Positions 1 through 11,642 of a DNA stretch of 64,000 nucleotides are shown here, piece after piece. Each line of letters opens with the position of its first letter. The stretch's first letter is position 1. This DNA is from Gnetum montanum (lineage: Eukaryota; Streptophyta; Gnetopsida; Gnetales; Gnetaceae): positions 325,705-389,704 of the forward strand of contig MNCI01035665.1 in the NCBI GenBank assembly GCA_015680685.1, read 5' to 3'. The notes under the pieces were generated by a model. The model was not told the DNA's origin. It searched no databases and saw only the letters and a program-made list of their open reading frames with translations. A program made the position numbers and the translations under genes.

Positions 1-618
1 CTGCAAGGTATTTAAAAAATCTTAGCTTTATTTTTGGCACATCAAAGTGTTCAAGTACATCGATGCTTAAATAAGGATCCATAGAATCCTCAACTTCTAC
101 TATGAGCACTTCGAAAATAAGGGGCCTACAATCCTTGATAGGTCCTACTCAGTGTTGTAGGTCATGGCCGGATGAGTTAAAGATTGCTTACTCCTTTTCC
201 TTCTCAACCTCCTTGAGTTTGGTTTGAAGTTATAAGAAATCTTCATCCCTTGTCACTACTTAGTTAACAATGATAGGATTAGCTAAGCGGGCTCTTCGTT
301 ATGTAACGTTGGTAGCCAACTATCAATTTTTTGTTATGGTTGTCTCAAGGTGGGCATTGGAAATAATGAGCATTCCCTTAGTCTCTAGCAGTTCCAATTG
401 GATAATAGTAATGTTATTTGGGAGATCAAAGATCTTTAGAAGTGGTTGCTTGATACCCACTAGTCTATCTAGCACCTTCTCATGCTAGGCTACACTTAGC
501 CTTCCACTTACTCTTACAGACATTTGCACATCTTTTAGTGTAACAATGTCTAGCATAGTGGTTGTAGGAGCATTTAAGACCTCTGCTATGTGATCAGCCA
601 CCACCTCTGCTATTCTGA
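1..618. repeat. Tandem duplicate, left copy, near-identical to 15005-15617
   Basis: Bases 1-540 match 15005-15544 without a difference by eye, and only about three differences occur up to 613. The adjacent copy at 621-1240 is clearly more diverged. The junction near 607-621 reads ctattctgagtgctgcaa, which resembles 14997-15010, where the truncated LTR of A2 meets the same sequence. See findings. Confidence 0.85.
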
Positions 619-620
619 GT

Positions 621-1240
621 GCTGCAAAGTATTTCAAAAATCTTAGCTTATTGCTGGCACATCAAAGTGTTCAGGTATATCGATGCTTAAATAAGGATCC
701 ATACAGTCCTCAACTTCTACTATGAGCACTTCAAAAATAAGGGGCCTACAATCCTTAATAGGTCCTACTCAGTGTTGTAGGTCATGACCTTTGATAAGGA
801 TGAGTCAAAGATTGCTTACTCCTTTTCCTTCTTAATCTCCTTGAGTTTGGTTTGAAGTTATAAGAAAGCTTCATCCCTTGTGACTACTTGGTTAAGAATG
901 GCGGGATTAGCTAAGCGGGCTCTTAGTTACATAACTTTGGTAGCCAACTATTAATTTTTTATTATGGTTGTGTCAAGTTGGGCATTTTCAATAATGAGCT
1001 TTTCCTTAGTCTCTAGTAGTTCCAACTGGATAACAATGATGTTATTTGGGAGATCAAAGATATTTGGAAGTGGTTGCTAGATACCCACTAGTCTCACTAG
1101 CACCTTCTCATGCTAGGCTACACTTAGCCTTCCACATGCTCTTGTAGACATTTGCACATATTTTAGTGCAGCAATGTCTAGCATAGTGGTTGCAGGAGCA
1201 TTTAAGACCTTTCCTATGTGATTAGCCACCACCTCTACTA
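621..1240. repeat. Tandem duplicate, right copy
   Basis: This is a second head-to-tail copy of the 1-618 unit. It has many substitutions (for example ttattgctggcac against tttatttttggcac) and small indels. It continues smoothly into the rest of A1, so it is the original in-place copy. Confidence 0.8.
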
Positions 1241-2588
1241 TTGTCCCCTATTTATGATGTTGCATAACCAAGGTAGTTGCTCCTTCACCCTCCTCCAAGC
1301 GCACCAAAAAAATAGCAACATTTTTAAAGATATCTGGGAATTTTTGTTGTCCTAGGATGAACACTGTTACCTCCCAAACACTTAGATTTGACCTCATGGT
1401 TGCCTACATCCTTTGTGCAGAGAATGGTGGTGCAGTCTCCTTTAACCAGCCAATGGTTTGGGTAACTTTGTTGAGGTGACTCAAAGCTGGTTGGTAGACT
1501 AAAGGTTCTCCACCACTCAGTCCTACCTATTGTTGCTACAGGAGTTGCTCACAAAGCTTCTACATGCACTCGATGGTAGCATGAGCCTCCAACATTATTT
1601 CTTGAGTTAGTGGTGGTGGTGGCTACTCCTCTTCTTGTAGCTTGATGGGCACTTTGTCCTTCATCATCTCTTGCCAAGATGTGGCAGGAGCATGATGAAG
1701 TGCATCATTGGCATAATGGGCTATGCCTTCCTTTTTGCATAGTTTTTTGATGAGGCATGGAAATGGGAGTGTCTTCCTCCCATGCTCATTTTCTTTGAAT
1801 TTTTTCTCAATCTCATGAGCTATGGAAGGTTGACTGGGAATTTATTGCTTAGAGTGACACATGCACGGACAGAGAAGGTTGTGATTTTTCTCAACCTCAC
1901 TGTTGGGTTAGGGTAATAGGCTACAATTTTGATATATGTCTTCTCTACCTTGGTGAGTGAACCATACTCCTTATGGTCCTCTCCATAGCATCATTGGATC
2001 CATTCCTTATTGATTTCTAGGTATGCCTGCATTGAAATCTTTACCAAGGTTGTCCCAGTGTTCAACAATTAGAGGACCTCTAAAATGTCCTTAACTAAAT
2101 AGGACACATTAATGTCCTTGATCTTGACTATGGCACTTACCTACCTAGTATTATAGAAGAGGTATGTCTCTCCCATGTACCACTCCACCCTGGAAGTGAG
2201 GATAGGCCATACGAGAAAGGTTTGCAATTGAGTTTTTACCTTTTTTAGTGCCCTATCAAAAAAAAAAAAAAACCAAAGTCAAGTTCCTAAAGAACTATAC
2301 TTTAGACATCCTTTGAATGAATTCACCTTAGGCAAGCCTCAATCAAGGTGACTTCAAAGTTTCATCTAGGCCTAGGCACCTTGTCTCATTATAATTGACT
2401 AGTTTCAATTATGAGAATTTAGTGAACAGATTCCACTTCAGGCTCCTCTTGAAGAGGTCCCATGGCATGTGTTTTAGCAACTTTTTTCTTGGGGCTACTA
2501 TGGCTATTGGCCTCTTCCCCCTCTTGGTTGCTTGTCCCTTGGTTGGGATGGTCTTCCCTCTTGTAGTCTTTTTGGATCTTAGTGCCAT

Positions 2589-4458
2589 CTATAATCACAA
2601 CATAACTAAGGATTAGCTTTTAATGTATAACTTAGAGCACTTTGATAACTTATCTCCTTGGCTAGTTACACTTAGGATAAGTTGTGATTATGGTGGATTG
2701 ATTATTTTAATATTATATTATTATTATTTTATTTGAATAGACCCGAGTTCATTGGTAAGGTTTAACTTACATGAGTTAGTGATCTTTAATATTATTTTAT
2801 TAGTTAAACCTTGTGGGAGTTAGAAAAATTTCAAAAACTTAAAACCTATGATTTGTGGCTTCCACGATGTGAAGCTCACCTCCAGTGGTTGAAAGATTGA
2901 AGAACATAGTGATTTGGACAAGTGTTTAGAAATATATGGACTTGGGAAAGTTCTAGGCTCTTAAAACTATAAAAACTTCTTGGGCATTTGTCGGTAAATG
3001 GCAAACATTGGCTAAGTGTCAAGTATTTTTGTGCCACATCAATAAGGATGTGTTAATGAAACCAAAAACTAAAATTTTTCCCATTCAAAAACTAAGTAAA
3101 AACAAAGAATCTTTCCATAAAATTAGAGTCTAGAGGAAGCTAGAAAAGCTGAGAATAACTAGGAATGCTTGAAGACGGATTAGAATATGTGGCAAATGAA
3201 GATTTTTAGGAGATTAATGTACCAAGGAGGATAAAAAATTGGATGCTTCATGGTGGAAAATGTAATATTTAAGAGCAAAATGGCTTAGGGATAAGGAATT
3301 TAACTATCCAACAAAGAAGTATGCAAGTGGATCCTCCCCATTGTAGGCTCATGCCATTAATGCCCTTGCATGCCCTCAAACCAAGGTGTTCATGGACCCC
3401 AAGGATGATTAATGGTTTTGGATCATTAAAGACCAAATCACCAAATAATTCATCAAATAATTTCAATTAATTACTAATGATCCCATTGAAACAATCATGC
3501 AAAGAGGTAGTTAGGTGGTTTATGGAAAGAATTAATAGATGAGAGAGAGTATGGAATGGAGTTTCCCATGGTGGTTACATGAAGTCCCTTGTGGAAGATG
3601 TGATTAATTATGACTTGATAACTTTCTTACTTAGTCTAAATCAAGATCATCCAGCTCCAATGACTTTGCATTGACACTTTAGATCATTCCATCCTCTGAG
3701 AGATAAGAACATCCCCACATAACACTCACCATTCATAAAGAAGAAGAAAAGAGAAGCAGGAAGTGAAGAGGACCTTAGTTAGAGGGGTGTCTTCAGGCAT
3801 GGGTAACATGTCTTTCACACTCCATAACTAATGCTTGTAGCCTATTATGGTGTTTAAAGGGTGTTCTTTAAATTTCCATTATTGCTTTTTTTTTTCAAAT
3901 GGGATCCACACCATGCAAAGACATTGCCTCTTATTTATTGATCTATGATGAAATGATGAGAAGTCCATGGAAATACTCATGTAACTTAGATGGAAGGCAA
4001 GTAGAAAAGTGAAAAATACCTTTGAAATCATACCCTTTTCAATCCACTTAATTCATCCCAAGTTTGAAAAATATAAAGGTCATCAGTTTGTTATAAGTTG
4101 TTATTAATTGAACCTCATATTTCCAAAATAAGGAAACACCATAGCATTAAGTAGAGTGATGGATGAGATGGACTCATTTCTTACTAACATAAAAATAATT
4201 AGTGTCCCATTAGTAAATGTCAAAATTCTAAAATGAGATCTAGTCATTTTGCAATCAAGTAATTAATAAAGTTAAAACCACCATCGATGATTAGTTGTTG
4301 TTGGCACCAAGTCCTTATGGCAATAAAGAAAAATGAAGAAACACAAGGAAAATTCAAATAAAGAAAAATATAGAAAAAATTGTAAAATACCTAAGAAAAT
4401 GGAAAACATATGAAAGACGGTGTAAAAAAGTGTTAAAATGTAATTATTAGTTCCTAAT
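2589..4458 (-). other. A1 spacer between gag and ORF2
   Basis: No long reading frame is present. The interval holds the conserved peptide block listed at 3297-3432. It also has an oligo-A/T run near 3886 and a copy of the motif AGGCATGGGTAACATGTC near 3798, which is the site in element B where element C inserted. The gag stop codon follows at 4459-4461. Confidence 0.5.
3297..3432 (-). pseudogene. A1 copy of conserved short peptide block
   Basis: On the minus strand one frame reads around YNGEDPLAYFFVG. This corresponds to CFGEDPLAFLFDAP in element D, YFGENPLV in B and CFGENPFA in E. The upstream part has decayed. The block lies in the same place in all six gypsy-like elements, between gag and ORF2. 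Function unknown. It could be a real peptide or a conserved RNA structure that happens to translate. Confidence 0.4.
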
Positions 4459-5640
4459 TTAGGATGGGGCATCTCCCCCATTACTAAGCTCATGGGTGAC
4501 ATAAGTGCTAATAAGTGGGTTGAATGTTTCCATGCATTTTTAAAATAGTTTTATATTCTCATTGTCAAGCCATTGGGTGTTTTTTTTTTTATTTAGTGGC
4601 TACTGTGCAAACTTGGTCTTGCATACACCCTCATTCCTAAAGTTTGTTGTGGGTTGGTATAGGGATCATATTGACACTTTGAACTATTGACCCATAGCCA
4701 CATCCTTTATTATTATTTGTAATACATGGAATTTTCTATCTCTTCGCAATGATAGGCTTATCCTTCATGTTTTGTGTTGGAGCGGTGATGGTTGTTAGCT
4801 TTTGCATAGGGTTAAGAGACATTCTTTTTATGAGGAACAATGTTGCACCAGATTGGCCTTGTATTTTTTTTAATAAGATAGTATGTCTATAAGTTTTATT
4901 TGAATGTGTGAGAATTTTCCTAAAGAAAGGATGTTTCCACAACTTTTTCTAAGAGCTACTACAGTTATAATTTACTTGTATGTTCATAGAAAAAGTGGAA
5001 TTCTTCCATTGAGGTTGTGATGCTAATCCTTCCTATGTGTTTTTGGAGGGAAGTATGAGAATATTAAGGATGTGACAGAGGATAAGAGGTATGAGATGGT
5101 GATCCCACAAGAGATGTTGTGGGTTGATGATATTCAAGAGAGTGATAGTAGTGATTTGAGGTAGAGGAAGTAGAACCATTTGGAGAAGCAGGTTGTTGAA
5201 CATAGTATCCATATAGGTCCAATTGGTAATAAGGGTATTGTTGGTTTGTTGTTGGCCTCCTCCACGACTATGGGTTTTTCCACTATGATTGATAGTATAT
5301 TTGAGGTTGATAAGAAGTATGATTGGCTGTAGGACTATCTATAATTACATTGTGAGTAAAGTAATTTGCTAGGAATTTGTTTTCATATGAACTTGGGATG
5401 CAAAGAAAAAGCTCCAAACTCATGTAGATGTAACATAATTGGGCAATATCCCTTTGGATGGTCATATTAGCAGATGTCACATCCATCATTCACTTCTTTG
5501 GTTGAGTCTATAACCTCTTCTACTACAACTATGTTTCTTTTTTGTTGATAAGTGTTCATACCTATTTCTTTGTTCTTTTTTCTCTTCTTGTTTTAATCAC
5601 TTGATTACTTTTTCTTCTTCTATGGACACTTGTGAATGAA
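4459..5640 (-). pseudogene. A1 gag C-terminal half
   Basis: The minus-strand frame around 5500-5440 reads DGCDIC, a stop, then YDHPKGYCP. This is the Cys/His-type metal-binding segment seen as CDICIYDHLKGHC in B and CEICQYDHPKGCC in D. Next come the conserved LHLHEFGAFSLHPKF segment and a Pro/Gln/Tyr-rich tail, as in the other gags. The frame ends near a conserved G-G-x-x-P-S-stop C-terminus at 4459. The N-terminal half and the capsid-like domain are absent. Upstream of the metal-binding segment is a Lys/Arg-rich stretch (HRRRKSNQVIKTRR), after which similarity to other gags ceases near 5640. Confidence 0.6.
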
Positions 5641-6130
5641 ATCCTAGGGTGTGGTGATGAAATTTGCAACCTATGAGAAGTTTTAGATGCATCTTTGACA
5701 TGTTGGAATTTTTTTGGATTTTTTTAGGTTTCTCTAGGGCTTACTAGATTGTGTATAGGTAAGTTTGGCAAGGGAAATGACTAGTGTAGTCTTTACACCT
5801 TGTCCCACACACTACCATAGTATGTGAAACAAGATTCTTTAGTGTGTAGGCATTTTAAAGCTAATTCCCAACATGTGGGATTACTTAGTGTTCTTGCCTA
5901 ACTCTTGTGGAGTCCACCCATAGAAAAACTACCATTGTGTAAGGTTATGAACAAAAAATTTCAAGAAAATATCAACATCTAGGGCCTATTTCTTCATCTA
6001 CTTTCCAACCACAGCATGTATGTTTCATGGGTAGGATGTGGGCATTATGAGAGGATTTTTACATCAAAAACCAACATGTGAGTTTATTTCTCACCTAATT
6101 TCACAATGGAAACATATAGGAGCTACATCA
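5641..6130 (-). other. Sequence fused upstream of truncated gag, shared only by A1 and A2
   Basis: This interval aligns with 20031-20546 but with nothing in B, C, D or E, where gag continues. I see no reading frame or LTR structure in it. On the minus strand the shared block starts TGTAGCTCC, so it could be the remains of a different 5' LTR or leader. That is a guess from the TG start alone. Confidence 0.4.
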
Positions 6131-7020
6131 ATCCATAATCATAAATGCATAATCCCTTACTCCTAACCAATTTGAAGGTAGGAAGGTTAATGACAAATTC
6201 TTACCAAGAAAAAATATCCAAGAAACCTTGGTTTAAGAGCTCATGTAACTTGCACCACAAGGCTCCTAGCAAACATAGCAACATCAAGGAAGATGCACCT
6301 AGATTAAAGGAGCATTCACCATTCTAGATGTGCAACCGATAAAAGCTCCTACTTCAATTTCCAAATGCTTCCAAGATAGAAGGATAATAAAAAATCTCAT
6401 TTCATGAAAACTTCTAAGAAAATTCTAGACTTTTGTTCTTTCAATATACAACTAATACTTATATTAATAAAATGTATTTTGAATGAATTTGTTCTTTCTT
6501 CAATGAATTTGATTTTTTTAGTAAATGTAATGTTTCTCTAACAAATCTAATTTTTTCAATGAATCTAGTTTTTTTTTCTCTTCAATTTTCTTCAACAAAT
6601 TTAATTTTTCTAGAATTCCCCTATAGAGGATTCTATATGCTTCCTATTCTTCAACTAATGTTGGATTTTTTACTTCTTTTCTTAATGTATAAATTTCTAT
6701 CGATTCTAAAAATGCAAATTTACAAGCTAGTAATAAAAAGGTTATGACACCTTTTTCTAGTGCTCTTGATGCAACTAAGACACCTGATTTTGTTCTTCTT
6801 CATTACGTATATGAGTCATTGGTTATTAATCTTTCATCATAGTATGTATTCATTTAAATCTTGGATTAATTGATCCATAATCAAAGTTTCATTTTGTAGT
6901 TAAATGATGTGATAAAAGAACATGACATGCAAGTCTTTCATGCTAGGTATTATTCTAGCTTTTTCTTTTTATTAAGTTAGGCAATTATTTGATGATGCAT
7001 CATGCCCTAGATATAGGACC
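6131..7020. other. Unassigned AT-rich flank, target of element F
   Basis: No gene recognised. The short open frames (for example 6145-6327 and 6559-6747) have low-complexity, AT-driven composition and no family resemblance. The interval is continuous with 12770 onward once element F and one TTTTA copy are removed. Confidence 0.4.
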
Positions 7021-7025
7021 TTTTA
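7021..7025. repeat. Target-site duplication of F, left
   Basis: TTTTA directly before the LTR end TGAATATTGAG. It matches 12765-12769. Confidence 0.8.
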
Positions 7026-8144
7026 TGAATATTGAGAACTTAGAAGGGGGGTTGAATAAGTTTCCCAAATTTAAAATTGATTAGCCAAAAAAAACCACAC
7101 TCAATTTTTACATGGTTTCGCAACTTGGGTACATCCACACTCAATGGGTAGAATCCTTGCACATCTCTAGAATTTGTTTCTCAAAAATGTGGTTTGAAGG
7201 ATATCGCACCCTATATAAGCTGTGAGCTTCGCATTAGAGTGTTTCATCACAGTGAAACCACTCAATCCCAGAAGGTTTCAAGAAGATTAGAATGTGGTTT
7301 CAACGATCCCACAACCTTCACAAAATTGAGTTCCACTTCGGAGTGTTTTGACGCTACACAAACATTCAATCCTGAAGGATCTCCATAAGCTCAATGATGA
7401 TGCCTTCTCGCAAGAAGCACATCAACTCCATAGGGCAACAAAAAGAGAGAAAAAGATACGAGGAAAAAATAGAACTATAATTACAAGTGCTTTTTGTTGA
7501 AGCTTAATTCATCATACAATCAAGAAAATAATTTAATAATGAAGGACAAGAGCATAAGAACATAGATATGATAATGATTGCTTTGATGTTGACAGCATTT
7601 GCACAATTCTCAAGAAGTTGATGTTTTCTTATAGCTTTAGAATTTTTGAAAAATCCTTGAAATTTGTGCAATGGCTAGTGTAGATGTCTCCATCAAAGTT
7701 GGGATGTCTACTTGAGATCTATCTCAATTTTGAAGAGACATCTCCTTGGAGAATGGAACATCTCTTGGAAGACATCTACTCTACAAAGGGAAAATCTCTT
7801 GTTTCTTAAAGACGTCTTCCTATAAATTCATTCTTCTTAGTTGAGACATCTTCTATTTCTTAGAGATGTCTCCTCAACTATTGAGCTCTCATTCTTGAGA
7901 TTTTTTTCATTGATTTGGCTTCTTCTCAATCCTTGGAGCATCTTCATTTAGTTTGTAGTATTTTTCTCATTCATATGTGTCCAAGCTTTCATCTTGCTTG
8001 TGAAGTCTCCTTTTTATTGCAGATTTCATTTCCTTGAGTCCTTATTCATGATGTGGAGTTCTTGTTCATGACTTGTAAACACATCATCCACAACATTCTT
8101 TGTTCTTCATTTTTCTTAAGTTTTGGCATACCAAAAGGTCAATA
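7026..8144 (-). repeat. 3' LTR of F
   Basis: It aligns end to end with 11643-12764. It includes the segment GAACTTAGAAGGGGGGTTGAA near its minus-strand 3' end. Its minus-strand 5' end reads TATTGACCTTTTGG, where the other LTR reads TGTTTATCTTTTGG, so the terminal TG has mutated to TA here. Confidence 0.85.
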
Positions 8145-8160
8145 GTCTCCTTCTTTTTGG
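8145..8160 (-). promoter_or_regulatory. Polypurine tract of F
   Basis: On the minus strand CCAAAAAGAAGGAGAC abuts the 3' LTR, as expected for plus-strand priming in a copia element. A related string lies near 8447-8475 (CCAAAAAGGAGGAGAA), probably an internal duplicate. Confidence 0.7.
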
Positions 8161-9931
8161 TGATGTCCAAAACTTAAGAAAATGGGTTAGTAAGTCTAGA
8201 AATCAATTGAGCTAAAGATGATGCATCCTTACAATAGTTATTTAACTCATAAGTCATTAGGACATATAATAGCGAAATTGCTCATGACCTATTTACATAT
8301 ATCTCCACCAGATCCCAATGGTGCACTATATTCCATAAATCATAATCATATTATAAGTCATTAAGTCATTTCACATCATCACATTACAATAAAAAATGAT
8401 ATTCATAATAATAGCATAGTTCACATAATCAAATAGAAAATTCTCCTCCTTTTTGGACATCATCAAAAAGGAGTGGATCCTAGCAACAACATAGATCAAA
8501 AGAGTGTACAATATTCATTCAAGTAAGACATTATAAGAGTTTATAAATATTCTTCCAATAACATGAAATGACATATGAACAAGCACATACATACTTTGAC
8601 TCATAAGAAATTTTAGATTAGTCTCTAGATCAAGAGATAAGGCAATTTCTAGGATGTCCATATGGATTGCATGTATCTTGAGGAAGTTTAAGGTATATTA
8701 TCCATTCATTTTTAGAGCTTCATAAGATACTTCTTGCTTTAGTTCATATTAGTAATAAGGGGTTTAAGTACTCTAAGAAGGTATATTCATAGTGTGTAGT
8801 ACTATTATAAAGATACAAACATTTACAAAATTAGTTAATTAGAGCACATTTCATAGCATTATTTCATAGATATTACAAACCAAATTCCATTTAAGAGCTA
8901 TCGCTTATTAGTGAGCCATAATTACTCCAAACATAACTAAGCCAAGCCTTTCAAATAATGTCCAAGAGAATTTAAAACCAAAGGCTGGAGTCTAAAGTTT
9001 GAGTATTTAGACTCATGTAACTTGTCTAAATAAGCCATTAATAACAAATAAACTAATTTCACATGATTTGATAATCACTCAATAATTTACTCTTTCTAAG
9101 GCATCAACAAAGGCTAGTAATTTCATGGCAAGAGAGTAAATACATATATATCCAACTTTCAAGGATTAGATTAGTGCTCACATGAGGGATCAAAACAAAA
9201 CCATTTATCATGCTAAATATTTTAGAAACAGATGTCCATAAAGTAATTGATGATCACTCTAAGGAAGTAAAAATTTCTAAAAATTGAACCAAAAATATTT
9301 TTCTCTAGTAGTAGATGAATATACCTTTCATATGTCTTCAAAAAAGTTTTCACATACTATCACATATGGATGCTTCATATTAATTCATGAGGTCCAAAAT
9401 TCCCTTCCATATGTGCTCATTTTTTACCTAAAGTTGATTTCTTTATTACTTAGCTTTTCTTTTAAAAAAAATTATGTAATTCAACGACTTATAGAAAATC
9501 TTGGATAAAAAATTAGTAAGCACATATCAGAACAAGTATTTCTTTCTTCTTGATCAACCAAGTAAACATTTCCTATAGAACTTAGTCCAATATTATTAAA
9601 TTAGTGGCATCTTATGATAACTATGGATGCAATGCCATTCTTGATTCCTAGATTCTATTTTCCTACAGGAATAGGCCTATTTAATGACATGTATGCAACT
9701 AAAAAGTTTAAGCATGGGACATAGCCATACTATTTAGATCTTCTTTCCTATAGATAGAGATATATGTTTCAAAAAGGCAATTTATAACTATTCAAGGATA
9801 GACCAAAGTTTTAACTAGCAAGTGAGGAAATAGAAACTTACCATTACTTACCTTACTTACATTTGATATGAAAAAGGCTAATGAAGTTTGAGATGAGGTC
9901 CTCTATCATGGAGTACCTCCTTGCCCTTTAA
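8161..9931 (-). other. F internal region without recognised genes
   Basis: About 1.8 kb of AT-rich sequence between the short frame at 9932 and the purine tract. I searched by eye for integrase (HHCC, GKGK), reverse transcriptase (YVDD) and RNase H segments on the minus strand and found none. The pol region has been lost or replaced. Confidence 0.5.
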
Positions 9932-10264
9932 TTATCTTTCATTAGTTCTTTTGTATGATGATCCTACTTTTTCATGTTCTTTATGATAAGATAATTTATG
10001 ATTTGTTATATCATCTATTCTTTTGAGGATTTTTCCAACGTTTAGCTCTTTTTCATTCCAAGTTATTGCTACCTGCAAAATACCATTACTAGGAACCTTT
10101 TGGCAAGACCAAGGATCAATGCTATTTTGATCAACATGAGGATAATCAAAATCTAGTTTAATTCCACAATTTTCACAAACAAATGAAGTGTTCTCAAGTA
10201 TAGGGTTATCAAACCTAATTACACTTGAGTTGGAGCTTGTATCCTCTTGTGGATATTCTTCCAA
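9932..10264 (-). CDS. F downstream open frame of 110 codons (unrecognised)
   Basis: An open minus-strand frame downstream of the gag zinc knuckle. It contains a CENCGIKLDF segment and PWSCQKVPSNG, so four cysteines occur, but the spacing does not match a gag knuckle. Upstream the same region contains TNWDDG and EEEVDNSTKDSQ, acidic stretches that commonly follow copia gag. It may be the C-terminal continuation of gag-pol or an element-specific protein. I assign no function. The start codon is uncertain because the upstream frame is interrupted. Confidence 0.35.
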   Translation of the reverse strand: MEEYPQEDTSSNSSVIRFDNPILENTSFVCENCGIKLDFDYPHVDQNSIDPWSCQKVPSNGILQVAITWNEKELNVGKILKRIDDITNHKLSYHKEHEKVGSSYKRTNER

Positions 10265-10559
10265 ATCTTCACTCCTAGGCTGATTTTCATGGACCTCTCA
10301 TTCTTTAAAATATCTACATTTTCCTTTATCTAAAGGGGTTAGTAGTTGAATCCTAGCCTTTATGTCTATGATTTCTTCTTTTAGTTTGAAAGATAAGGTA
10401 TGAATTTCAGAAAATTTTCTATTCATATTTTCTTTACCTACTTAAGTAGATAATGTAGGATAAGAATTTCTTCTTGTAATTCACTATAGCTTTCATCATA
10501 CTTATTGGTTCATAAAAAATTTGTAGTGAATTTTCATTTGTAAGTGCCATGCAAATAAG

Positions 10560-11587
10560 CTGAGAATCTTTTGTGGAGTTATCCACTTCTTCTTCACTTT
10601 GCTAACCATCATCCCAATTGGTATAGAAGTTGGTCATTTTCATAATCACATCAATCCTCTCTTTTCATTGCAGCCTACAATTGCTAGGACATTTTGAACC
10701 CAAATGGCCTCTTCCTCCACATATCCAACATTCTATTGAAAAAGCATCAAAATTAGAATTTGATAAATTTTTACCTTTCTCCTTACCTTTAAAGTTAGAT
10801 TAATTAGTGTTTTATTGATTAAGGCTTCTTCCTTTCCTTGCAAGAAGTCATTGGACTCTTCTTGAAAGAAGAACTATTTCCTCTTCACTATTCACATCTT
10901 GCTCACCCACTTCCTTTTCTGTGGATGTTGATTTTAAGGTAATGGACTGCTCTTTTATTGCCCCTTCACTTATGAGGTTCATTTCATAAGCAATAATAGC
11001 ACTTTGAATCTCTTCATAGTTTAGAACTAAAAAGTCTCTAATCTCTTCCATAGCTATCAATTTAGGTCTAAATTATGGTTGTAGTGTTTTAATCATTTTT
11101 ATTATTACATTGCTTTCAAGCAAGTTTTTACTTGTACTCCTAATTTCCACAACTAAATCGTTTATCCTAGAAAAATAATTTTTAATATTTTCACCTTCTC
11201 TCATTCTAAGTTTATCATACTTTGCAAAATTAAAAGCTTAGATTTCTTAACTATTCATGTTCCCTCATAGGTAGCTTCTAAAGTTTCCCAAATTTCTTTA
11301 GCAGTTTTACATCTAGATACTCTATTACATTATGATTTATTTAATGCAAAATATAAACAATTTTTTGCTTTAGAATCATACATAAACTTATCTCTTTCCT
11401 TTTGTGTCCACTTGCTTCAAGGCTTGATTACCTTTGTTGCATTGTCAACAAGTGATGTGTAGACTTCAAGGATGGATTCCCATACTTCAAACTCCATTGA
11501 CTTGAAGAAGCCTTGCATCCTTGCCTTCCAATAGGAAAAATTAAACCCATCAAACATTGATAGATTTGTGTAGGATGTTCCTTTCAT
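10560..11587 (-). pseudogene. F gag (Ty1/copia type, UBN2-like) with zinc knuckle
   Basis: Gag packages the element RNA. The start is taken at the minus-strand ATG at 11587, giving MKGTSYTNLSMFDGFNFSYW. The phrase LFDG-NFSYWKxRM is the usual opening of plant copia gag, and here MFDGFNFSYWKARMQGFF is seen. Downstream are KEIWETLEATYEGT, typical of the capsid-like domain, and a CCHC knuckle CWICGGRGHLGSKC at 10689-10730 with the standard C-x2-C-x4-H-x4-C spacing. Several stop codons and at least one frameshift break the frame. The primer-binding site sits 41 bases upstream, as expected for the first gene of the element. Confidence 0.75.
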
Positions 11588-11627
11588 ATTTCACTCTTTA
11601 ATGTTGACATTGAAAGAAAGAGTACTA

Positions 11628-11640
11628 GGCTTTGATTCCA
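11628..11640 (-). promoter_or_regulatory. Primer-binding site of F (initiator tRNA-Met type)
   Basis: On the minus strand TGGAATCAAAGCC lies two bases after the 5' LTR end. It differs at two positions from TGGTATCAGAGCC, the usual plant copia site. Confidence 0.75.
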
Positions 11641-11642
11641 CT

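Larger units (their letters stand above)
1..2588 (-). pseudogene. A1 ORF2 pseudogene (uncharacterised retrotransposon protein)
   Basis: The start is taken at the minus-strand ATG at 2588, because the same ATG preceded by a T(T/A)(G/A)(T/C)AG string recurs in A2, C and E. The N-terminus is very basic (RSKKTTRGK, KRGKRP), like a nuclear-localisation or nucleic-acid-binding tail. About 120 codons in is the conserved segment VWPILTSRVEWYMGETYLF, matching PLWPILFESGDWYLGETYQF of element E. Stop codons and frameshifts are frequent and the 620-bp tandem duplication disrupts the 3' half. The family has no function I recognise. The layout (globular N-terminal domain, linker, coiled coil) is taken from the better preserved E and C copies. 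Confidence 0.6.
1..6130 (-). mobile_element. A1: partial gypsy-like RT-less LTR retrotransposon
   Basis: The interval aligns over its whole length with 15005-20546 and, for the parts that encode protein, with the internal regions of elements B, C and E. Read on the minus strand the order is truncated gag, a 1.9-kb spacer, then ORF2. No LTR is visible: the 3' end runs off the left edge of the window, and the homology with A2 stops at 6130, where the minus strand would begin TGTAGCTCC. The upstream half of gag is missing and replaced by about 490 bp found only in A1 and A2. Seen directly: collinearity and shared protein motifs. Inferred: both copies descend from one already rearranged element. 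Confidence 0.75.

Noticed and set aside
270-488. 72-codon frame present identically at 15274-15492
   Set aside because: Identity comes from the duplicated DNA segment; it is antisense to ORF2 and shows no codon constraint.
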